The notes beneath the pieces were generated by a model. The model did not search any database. It was not told the origin of the DNA and saw nothing but the letters and a program-made list of their open reading frames with translations. Shown one piece after another: positions 1 through 5,048 of a stretch of DNA of 5,048 nt. Every line of letters starts with the position of its first letter. Position 1 is the first letter of the stretch. A program made the position numbers and the translations under genes. The stretch spans positions 1 to 5,048 of the forward strand of contig CAKZIH010000199.1 in assembly GCA_936931335.1 (NCBI GenBank), written 5' to 3'. The DNA comes from an uncultured Nostocoides sp. (lineage in GTDB: Bacteria > Actinomycetota > Actinomycetes > Actinomycetales > Dermatophilaceae).

Positions 1-595
<595 letters not shown>

Positions 596-602
596 ATCCC
601 CA

Positions 603-608
603 AGGCTA
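603..608 (-). promoter_or_regulatory. Candidate -10 element for ettA (leaderless start)
   Basis: On the minus strand TAGCCT fits the actinobacterial -10 form TANNNT. It is followed by seven bases (TGGGGAT) and then the ettA ATG, so the usual transcription start would fall on the A of the start codon. A weak TTGGGG at 633-628 lies 19 bp upstream as a possible -35. The same seven bases also contain GGGGA, which could act as a ribosome-binding site if transcription starts further upstream. Inferred from spacing only. Confidence 0.35.
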
Positions 609-610
609 TC

Positions 611-622
611 CGGGGCGCCCCG
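611..622. repeat. Perfect 12-bp palindrome in the ettA-ssb divergent region
   Basis: CGGGGCGCCCCG equals its own reverse complement. It sits 16 bp upstream of the ettA start codon, immediately behind the candidate -10 element, where a bound regulator would occlude RNA polymerase. It may be an operator, or simply a chance result of high GC content. No known binding protein is recognised. Confidence 0.4.
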
Positions 623-642
623 CCGCGCCCCAATCGGCGAAT

Positions 643-683
643 CCGTCCACAGGCGCGGGCCGTGGTTTGCCCCGTCCACAGGC
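643..683 (+). repeat. Two 12-bp direct repeats resembling DnaA boxes
   Basis: CCGTCCACAGGC occurs at 643-654 and again at 672-683, a spacing of 29 bp, in the same orientation between the divergent ettA and ssb genes. Each contains CCGTCCACA, which matches the high-GC actinobacterial DnaA box TTGTCCACA at seven of nine positions. The repeat identity is seen directly; DnaA binding is inference. A DnaA-responsive promoter for an SSB gene would make biological sense. Another regulator using the same 12-mer is equally possible. Confidence 0.45.
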
Positions 684-684
684 T

Positions 685-712
685 TTGCGTCGGCCCTGGC
701 GCCCGGTATGGC
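685..712 (+). promoter_or_regulatory. Weak candidate promoter for the SSB gene
   Basis: TTGCGT at 685-690 and TATGGC at 707-712 are separated by 16 bp and would start transcription near position 719, giving a leader of about 65 nt. The -10 match is poor (no T in the last position). The second DnaA-box-like repeat ends just before the -35 candidate, a typical place for an activator or repressor. Confidence 0.2.
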
Positions 713-763
713 GGGACGGCCAGCCTGGGAGTCGCGGTCGGCATCGGGCCGGGCGCACATCCC

Positions 764-770
764 AGAGAGG
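764..770 (+). promoter_or_regulatory. Ribosome-binding site of the SSB gene
   Basis: AGAGAGG is the only purine-rich Shine-Dalgarno-like run upstream of the GTG at 783. The 12-nt gap is longer than ideal, but it supports GTG 783 over the upstream in-frame ATGs at 582 and 708, which would add residues with no similarity to the SSB fold. Confidence 0.5.
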
Positions 771-782
771 TTGAGACTCACC

Positions 783-1436
783 GTGAACGAGACATATGTG
801 ACGGTCACCGGCAACCTGGTCGCCGATCCCGAGGAGAAGGTCACCGCCAAGGGCAGCCCGATGATCACCTTCCGCATCGCCTCCACCATCCGGGCCGCGC
901 GCAGCGACGGCAACGGTTATGAGGACATCGCGACCAGCTACTACCGGATCGCCGCGTTTAATAACTTGGCGCTCAACGCCGGGCATTCGCTGCGCAAGGG
1001 GCAGCCGGTTGTGGTCTACGGCCGCCAGCAGGTCAACGAGTTCGACAAGAACGACGGCAGCCGCGGTCACAGCATCGAGATCCGGGCCTTCACCATCGGG
1101 CCCGACCTCAACCGCGGCTGGACTTCCTGGCACAAGGGCGTGCACCACCGCGACCGCGCCGATGACCCGATGAACGACCCGGCCGTGCAGCAGGCGCGCG
1201 CCACCGGCTGGGGCGAGGCGCCCACGGCGGATACCGCCCCCGAACCGCCGGATCTGGATGAATCCGACACTGGGCCGTCGGCCGACGCACGGTCTGACCA
1301 GGAGCATGGCTGGCGCACGGACTATGTCGAGGTCGACGAGCACCACGCCGCGGATGGCAACGGCGGTCAGTCGCACTTCCCCGGCCCGTATGCCGTGTCC
1401 TCCCCCCAGGAAGAGGCCTACCCCGTCGCCGGCTGA
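783..1436 (+). CDS. ssb: Single-stranded DNA-binding protein, SsbB-like paralogue without the acidic tip
   Basis: The 217-residue product binds single-stranded DNA through an N-terminal OB fold (about residues 3-107). It begins MNETYVTVTGNLVADPE and carries the SSB-type strand and loop pattern: YYRIAAFNNLA (53-63), then LRKGQPVVVYGR (70-81), then the final strand IEIRAFTIG (98-106). The remaining ~110 residues are low-complexity, rich in Asp, Glu, Pro, Gly and His, and likely disordered. The last residues are QEEAYPVAG, not the DDIPF-type tip that recruits repair and replication proteins, so this is probably a secondary SSB and not the main replicative one. Streptomyces SsbB, a paralogue lacking the canonical tail, is tied to chromosome segregation in sporulation; equivalence here is inferred. 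GTG at 783 is chosen because it starts the OB fold and has AGAGAGG upstream. The gene is divergent from ettA and convergent with the GTPase operon, with a 22-bp gap between stops. Confidence 0.93.
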   Translation: MNETYVTVTGNLVADPEEKVTAKGSPMITFRIASTIRAARSDGNGYEDIATSYYRIAAFNNLALNAGHSLRKGQPVVVYGRQQVNEFDKNDGSRGHSIEIRAFTIGPDLNRGWTSWHKGVHHRDRADDPMNDPAVQQARATGWGEAPTADTAPEPPDLDESDTGPSADARSDQEHGWRTDYVEVDEHHAADGNGGQSHFPGPYAVSSPQEEAYPVAG

Positions 1437-1458
1437 GCCCGCGCCGCGGACTGCACCC

Positions 1459-3165
1459 TCAGCGCCGGCGGCCGCCCGGGCCGCCGGCCTGGGCCAGATG
1501 CTCGCGGGTGGCGCGGTGCCGCTCCAGCACCGCGGTGACCGGGGCGATCACGACCTGGTCGGCGACCCGGCCGATTTCGGCGTCCAGACGTTTGGCCACG
1601 CCCCGCCTGCGACGGCGGGCGCCGGCTGCGGCCCACCATCGGGACAACCCGGCGATCAGCCAGCCGAGCAGCAGGCCACCGACGAGCAGCACCAGCGGCA
1701 GTCCGAACGGCCCGATATGCCACATCGGCAGTTCGATGAGGTCCTGGGCGCCGAAGAAGATCTCGACGAGCGTCCACGCAAGGCCGACGACGACCGCGAT
1801 GGCGAGCAGAATCTGCAGCAGTCCGAGCAGGCCCCACCACAGCGGCCGGCGAGCCCCAAGCGGGGTGCCCATGACGGCCTGGTCGAGGGAGTCCGCGAGC
1901 GCGTCGTGCGGGGGGTGCGAGGCCTCAGCCACTGCATCCGCCCAGCGGTGCGGTAGTCCGGCGCCGGCCTCGTCGCCCAGGCGCCGGGAGGCCAGGTCGA
2001 CCGCGGCTCGGGCGGCGGGGCTGGCCACGGGCAGGGACGAGCGGCCCACCGCCCGGCGCAACTCGAGTTCGCTGCCGGCCTCGGCGAGCGCGCCGGAAAC
2101 CGGGTCTGCGGTCTTGCCGGGGGGGAGCTTGGGATCCAGCCGGAGGCGCTTGAGCGGGTCGGGCCGCAGGCCGGCCAACCAGCGGGTAAACGGCCAGCCG
2201 GTGGCGGCTACTGCCTCGCGCTGGTAGTCGCGGCGCACCGCGTCCAGCACGGTCGGCACCCCGGCGGCCCGGGCCAGGGCAGCCACGAGTTCGCGACGGT
2301 GTGCATCAGAGATGTCGGCTTCGCTGCCGGCGACGCCCTCGGCCAGCGCGGCGGCCGCGGACTTCACGTCTGCATCGAGGCGGATCCGGGCGGCGCGCGC
2401 GCCGGCGACGGCCTGGGCCAGGCGTTCGCGCAGGGCATCCACGCCCAGCTTCGTGCGGGCCGAGGTGGCGATCACCGGAGCATCGGGCAAGCCATCGCGC
2501 ACCAACAACCGGCGCAGGTCGGCGACACACTGCTCGGTCTGCTCCCGAGTGAGCCGGTCGGCCTGGTTGAGCACCACCACGGTCACGGCGTCGTGATGGG
2601 TCATCGCCGCGACATAGTCGTCGTGGAGGCGCGCATCGGCATACTTCTGCGGGTCGGTGACCCAGACGAAGACATCGCAGCGCTCCAGGATCCGCTCGGC
2701 CTCCGCCCGATTGCCCAGCTCCCGGGAATCGAAGTCGGGCAGATCCAACAACACCAGGCCATCGAGGTCCGGTCCGCCCGTTTCCGCACCGACGTGATGA
2801 CGCGCGCCGACCTCAAGCCAGTCGAGCAGGTCGCCGGCGCCCGCGCCGTCCCCCCAGATCGCCGCGGTCGGTTTGCTGGTGGTGGGGCGGCGCGCACCGG
2901 GGGTCGCTACCTCCGCGCCTACCACGGCGTTGAAGAGTGTGGACTTGCCGCTGCCGGTGGCCCCGGCGAAGGCCACCACGGTTTGGCGGCCACCGCGCGC
3001 CATGCGGGCCTCGACTCGGTCCAGGACGCCGCGGGCACGCTGCGTGAGCGCAGGATCGAGTTCGCTGCCGCCGGTGTCCACGGCGGCACGCAGGGCGTCC
3101 GCGTGAGCGAAAAGTTCGTCGGCGGAGACCGTGGAATCGCGCCGGCCGAGCAAAGCGGGACTCAT
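1459..3165 (-). CDS. Membrane-anchored dynamin-like GTPase, second of pair (DynB-like / YfjP-type)
   Basis: The 568-residue protein has an N-terminal G domain: G1 GATGSGKS (68-75), switch-I threonines in RPTTSKPT (93-100), G3 written DLPDFDS (141-147) with Asp144 where Gly is usual, G4 NQAD (200-203) and a G5-like ATSAR (233-237). A mainly helical stretch follows to about residue 435. Two strongly hydrophobic segments, about 443-471 and 485-508, form a likely membrane hairpin, followed by a basic RRRRR patch (517-521) and a helical tail. G domain and tail are expected in the cytosol. The ATG overlaps the stop of the upstream GTPase by 4 bp and has only a weak Shine-Dalgarno, so translational coupling is likely. 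Architecture and pairing resemble Streptomyces DynA/DynB, which stabilise FtsZ rings at sporulation septa; assignment as the DynB partner is inference. The name YfjP-family GTPase would also fit. Confidence 0.9.
   Translation of the reverse strand: MSPALLGRRDSTVSADELFAHADALRAAVDTGGSELDPALTQRARGVLDRVEARMARGGRQTVVAFAGATGSGKSTLFNAVVGAEVATPGARRPTTSKPTAAIWGDGAGAGDLLDWLEVGARHHVGAETGGPDLDGLVLLDLPDFDSRELGNRAEAERILERCDVFVWVTDPQKYADARLHDDYVAAMTHHDAVTVVVLNQADRLTREQTEQCVADLRRLLVRDGLPDAPVIATSARTKLGVDALRERLAQAVAGARAARIRLDADVKSAAAALAEGVAGSEADISDAHRRELVAALARAAGVPTVLDAVRRDYQREAVAATGWPFTRWLAGLRPDPLKRLRLDPKLPPGKTADPVSGALAEAGSELELRRAVGRSSLPVASPAARAAVDLASRRLGDEAGAGLPHRWADAVAEASHPPHDALADSLDQAVMGTPLGARRPLWWGLLGLLQILLAIAVVVGLAWTLVEIFFGAQDLIELPMWHIGPFGLPLVLLVGGLLLGWLIAGLSRWWAAAGARRRRRGVAKRLDAEIGRVADQVVIAPVTAVLERHRATREHLAQAGGPGGRRR
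1464..1488 (+). terminator. GC hairpin at the convergent ssb / GTPase junction
   Basis: GCCGGCGGCC (1464-1473) and GGCCGCCGGC (1479-1488) form a perfect 10-bp all-GC stem with a 5-nt loop, beginning 27 nt after the SSB stop codon. There is no T-run after it, so it would be an actinobacterial-style terminator without a U-tract, or an RNA stabiliser. The symmetry means it could also act on the opposing GTPase transcript, where it lies inside the last codons (encoding AGGPGGRRR), and translating ribosomes would tend to melt it. Confidence 0.5.
3162..3165 (-). other. ATGA stop-start overlap coupling the two GTPase genes
   Basis: On the minus strand the four bases ATGA contain the start codon of the second GTPase and the TGA stop of the first. 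The region just upstream offers only weak AGG-type ribosome-binding sequence. This arrangement usually means one mRNA with re-initiation by the same ribosome, which favours near-equal synthesis of the two proteins and fits a heteromeric complex. Confidence 0.85.
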
Positions 3166-4898
3166 CGGGCGGCCTGCACGGCATCCAGCGCGCGAGAGAG
3201 CCGCTCGGTCTGATCCGCCGGGACCGTCCGGGTCCCGATGGCATCCCGGAAGCGATCCCGCTCCTGGGCCAGGACCTCTTCGGCGCGGTTGGCGAGCGAC
3301 TCCCGGGCCTTGGCGGCCATGGTCCGCACCGCCTGATCGCCGAAGATCGCCTCCAGGACCCGCTGCGCCAGCACCGACGCGCCCCCGGCGATACCGACCT
3401 CGGCGCCGGCCAGCATGCCGCCGGTATGCGCGAAGGTCACCAACATGAGGAAGAGCCCGATGCCGTTGATCCCGTATGCCGCGATCCGCGCATCCGTGCG
3501 CCGGTCACGACCCTCCTCGCGGACCAGGTCGAGAACCTCGCTCTGCCAGGCACGAACGCTGGCGTCCACTCGCTGCGGCAGATCGGGCGAACTGGACGCC
3601 AGCTGCGGATGGGCGGCGAGGATCTCCTCACCCGCCGGCAGCCGGCGCCAGGCCCGAGCCACTTCCGCCGCCGCGCCGTCGGCGTGCGCCTCGAATAGCT
3701 GGGCGACCCCGACTTCCAGCGCTTCGCCGACATCCTTGGGCGCCGGTGCATTGCCGGTAAATACGCCGGCGATGCGGTCGCGGATGCGAGAGACCCCCAC
3801 CTCCACCTTCTTGAAGAATTCGCCGGTGCCGACGAACTCCTGCCAGCGGGCTAGTACCTCACCGCGCAGGAGTTGCCCGTCGCTCATGCCCTCGTCGATC
3901 CCCCGCCGCGCCCGCTCGTATGCCGCGTTTACCGCGTCGTCGAGATCGCTGGTCACCCGCTGCTGGGCCCGGCTCGCCGAGACGAGTTCCTCCGAGCGGG
4001 TATCCAGGGAGGTCAGTGCCCCGGACAGGGTCTGGCGCACGATCATGTCCCGGGCCGCGGCATCGGCGGCCAGGTCACGCAACCAATTGCGCAAGCGCTC
4101 CACAACGGCGTCGGGCAGCAGGCCGTCGGCGGTGAGCTGGGTCTCCGGGATCGGGAAGACCGGAGAGGTGCCGAGCCCCTGCTCGCGCAGCATCTCCACC
4201 AGATGCGGACGGACCTCGCCCATCACCTCGGCCGGCACCCGGTCCAAGACGATGGCTACCGCGGTCCCCCGATCCGAGGCCTGCCGCAGCAGGTCCCAGG
4301 GGACGGCATCGGCATACCGGGCGGCGGTGGTGACGAAGAGCCACAAGTCGGCCGCGGCCAGCAGCTGGCGCGCCAGATCCCGGTTCGCGGAAACCACCGA
4401 GTCGATGTCCGGAGCGTCCAGCAGGGCGAGACCGGCGGGCAGTTGGGTGGACTGGGCCAGACGGACCGTACCCGCGGAGTCCTCGACCTCGTCACCGGTG
4501 ATCCGGCTCAGTTCGGGCAGGATCCGAGTGCCGGTGAACCAGGGCGCGTCCTGCGGATGGGAGATGAGCACCGGGGTGGTCGTCGTCGGCCGGATCACCC
4601 CCATCCGGCTGACCGTGGAACGCAGCAGGGAGTTGACCAGCGTGGACTTGCCGGCGCCGGTGGACCCGCCGATCACCGCCAGCAGCGGTGCATCAATCGA
4701 AGACAGCCGCGGGATCACATAGTCATCGAGCTGACGCAGCAAGGCGGCGCGGTTCTCCTTGGCGGCCGCCGTGCTCTCCAGGTCCAGCGGCAGCACGCTG
4801 CGATCAACCTCATCGCGGAAACGCCGGACCGCCTGCAGCAGGCGATCCTCGGTCGGCGCCGAGGCTGGCAAGGCAGGGGCCGACTGCTCCGGGTCCAT
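3162..4898 (-). CDS. Membrane-anchored dynamin-like GTPase, first of pair (DynA-like) with degenerate G4
   Basis: The 578-residue product starts MDPEQSAPALPAS. Its G domain has G1 GSTGAGKS (78-85), switch-I threonines in RPTTTTP (103-109) and G3 DAPDIDS (161-167), again with Asp in place of Gly. Where NKxD is expected the sequence reads VLDRVP (217-222), so no canonical base-specificity Asp is evident, and no clear SAK-type G5 is seen. A long helical region with many charged residues spans about 270-470. A hydrophobic block at about 474-513, interrupted by HTGG at 491-494, probably forms two closely spaced membrane segments, followed by a helical tail. It is the first gene of a two-gene operon. 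The start may be ATG 4898 or the directly preceding GTG 4901, which lies where a leaderless mRNA would begin. An in-frame ATG at 5009 exists but would extend the protein into the repeat patch and is unlikely. It resembles Streptomyces DynA; function is inferred. Confidence 0.88.
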   Translation of the reverse strand: MDPEQSAPALPASAPTEDRLLQAVRRFRDEVDRSVLPLDLESTAAAKENRAALLRQLDDYVIPRLSSIDAPLLAVIGGSTGAGKSTLVNSLLRSTVSRMGVIRPTTTTPVLISHPQDAPWFTGTRILPELSRITGDEVEDSAGTVRLAQSTQLPAGLALLDAPDIDSVVSANRDLARQLLAAADLWLFVTTAARYADAVPWDLLRQASDRGTAVAIVLDRVPAEVMGEVRPHLVEMLREQGLGTSPVFPIPETQLTADGLLPDAVVERLRNWLRDLAADAAARDMIVRQTLSGALTSLDTRSEELVSASRAQQRVTSDLDDAVNAAYERARRGIDEGMSDGQLLRGEVLARWQEFVGTGEFFKKVEVGVSRIRDRIAGVFTGNAPAPKDVGEALEVGVAQLFEAHADGAAAEVARAWRRLPAGEEILAAHPQLASSSPDLPQRVDASVRAWQSEVLDLVREEGRDRRTDARIAAYGINGIGLFLMLVTFAHTGGMLAGAEVGIAGGASVLAQRVLEAIFGDQAVRTMAAKARESLANRAEEVLAQERDRFRDAIGTRTVPADQTERLSRALDAVQAAR

Positions 4899-4908
4899 CA
4901 CGCGGCCG

Positions 4909-4914
4909 ACCCTA
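4909..4914 (-). promoter_or_regulatory. Candidate -10 element of the GTPase operon (leaderless start)
   Basis: TAGGGT on the minus strand matches TANNNT. Seven bases (CGGCCGC) separate it from the GTG at 4901, placing the expected transcription start on the first base of that GTG, which is followed at once by ATG. No convincing -35 hexamer is seen 16-18 bp upstream, which is common in actinobacterial promoters. AGGG inside the same motif could instead serve as a Shine-Dalgarno, 8 nt before the GTG, if transcription begins upstream. Confidence 0.4.
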
Positions 4915-4986
4915 CCAACCGGCTTGCGGCCGAACGGCATACGAGCAGTGGCGCTTCCCACACGACAGCGCCCCCGGCAGTGTTGA

Positions 4987-5028
4987 GTCTCAAGACATAG
5001 GAAAGGCATGTCTCACGACATAGGAAAG
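4987..5028. repeat. Two 19-bp direct repeats with 23-bp period
   Basis: The unit GTCTCANGACATAGGAAAG occurs at 4987-5005 (N = A) and 5010-5028 (N = C), so 18 of 19 positions are identical. Each unit contains a short inverted repeat: GTCT-CA-AGAC in the first and TGTC-TCAC-GACA in the second (5009-5020). Tandem copies with internal dyad symmetry, about two helical turns apart, are what one expects of protein-binding sites on one face of DNA. More copies may lie beyond the edge. Confidence 0.85.
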
Positions 5029-5048
5029 TCCGGCGCTGGTCAGATGCG
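5008..5048 (+). CDS. Possible start of a plus-strand gene cut by the right edge
   Basis: An ATG at 5008 is preceded by AGGAAAGG (4999-5006), with AGGA 5 nt upstream of the ATG, and reads MSHDIGKSGAGQMR without a stop to the window end. It could be the first codons of a transposase or other gene of the putative element. Only 13 full codons are visible, and the second repeat unit makes up its first half, so the reading may be accidental. An in-frame ATG at 5044 is an alternative start. Confidence 0.2.
   Translation, partial: MSHDIGKSGAGQM

Larger units (their letters stand above)
4981..5048. mobile_element. Possible terminal end of an insertion sequence, running off the right edge
   Basis: From TGT at 4981 the composition changes abruptly: 21 of 48 bases (4981-5028) are G or C, against a very GC-rich surrounding. 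The stretch begins with TGT, as IS481/IS3-type ends often do, and carries two near-identical direct repeats that could be transposase-binding sites. The motif GTCTCANGACATAGG recalls the ends of actinobacterial IS481-type elements, but that is from memory and no transposase is visible. Other readings are a regulator-binding repeat or the edge of another kind of element. Confidence 0.4.

Noticed and set aside
606..1376. A 256-codon minus-strand open frame opposite ssb
   Set aside because: It is the antisense of a well-supported SSB gene, has no recognisable domain, and its low-complexity Val/Gly/Arg composition is that of a shadow frame.
3415..5000. Long plus-strand open frames (435 and 375 codons) opposite the first GTPase
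   Set aside because: They are Ser/Arg- or Gly/Gln-rich without domains and mirror the minus-strand GTPase, whose P-loop, switch and membrane features are unmistakable.
4899..5009. 37-residue N-terminal extension of the first GTPase from the ATG at 5009
   Set aside because: The extension would run through the repeat patch and the promoter-like region, has Cys/Arg-rich unpatterned composition, and better-placed starts exist at 4901 and 4898.

Overview
The window is very GC-rich, with strong G/C bias at third codon positions, long antisense shadow frames, GTG/ATG starts and TANNNT-type -10 motifs. Together with the protein families present, this points to an actinobacterium. A Propionibacteriales- or Streptomyces-like relative would fit, but no genus can be fixed from the sequence alone.

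Layout, left to right: (1) the first 198 codons of ettA, an ABC-F translation factor, on the minus strand and cut by the window edge; (2) a 187-bp divergent intergenic region with a possible leaderless start for ettA, a perfect 12-bp palindrome, and two DnaA-box-like direct repeats; (3) a plus-strand gene for a single-stranded DNA-binding protein (SSB) that lacks the usual acidic C-terminal tip; (4) a strong GC hairpin at the convergent junction; (5) a two-gene minus-strand operon encoding two membrane-anchored GTPases of 578 and 568 aa, joined by a 4-bp ATGA overlap; (6) a short promoter region with a -10-like TAGGGT placed so that the first GTPase mRNA could be leaderless; (7) at the right edge, an AT-richer patch with two near-identical 19-bp repeats at a 23-bp period, which looks like the end of an insertion element.

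The most informative content is the GTPase pair. Each protein has an N-terminal G domain and two hydrophobic segments near the C-terminus, and both share the same unusual G3 motif (DxPDxDS, with Asp in place of the canonical Gly). They resemble the paired bacterial dynamin-like proteins DynA and DynB of Streptomyces, which stabilise FtsZ rings at sporulation septa. The first partner has also lost a recognisable G4 base-specificity motif while the second keeps NQAD, which suggests an asymmetric heteromeric machine. The adjacent tailless SSB resembles the SsbB-type paralogue, linked in Streptomyces to chromosome segregation during sporulation. The neighbourhood may therefore couple DNA handling and septum/membrane remodelling, although the SSB is convergent to the GTPases and not co-transcribed with them. 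The families themselves are known; the new questions here are the asymmetric G motifs, the leaderless starts and the repeat-bearing right edge.
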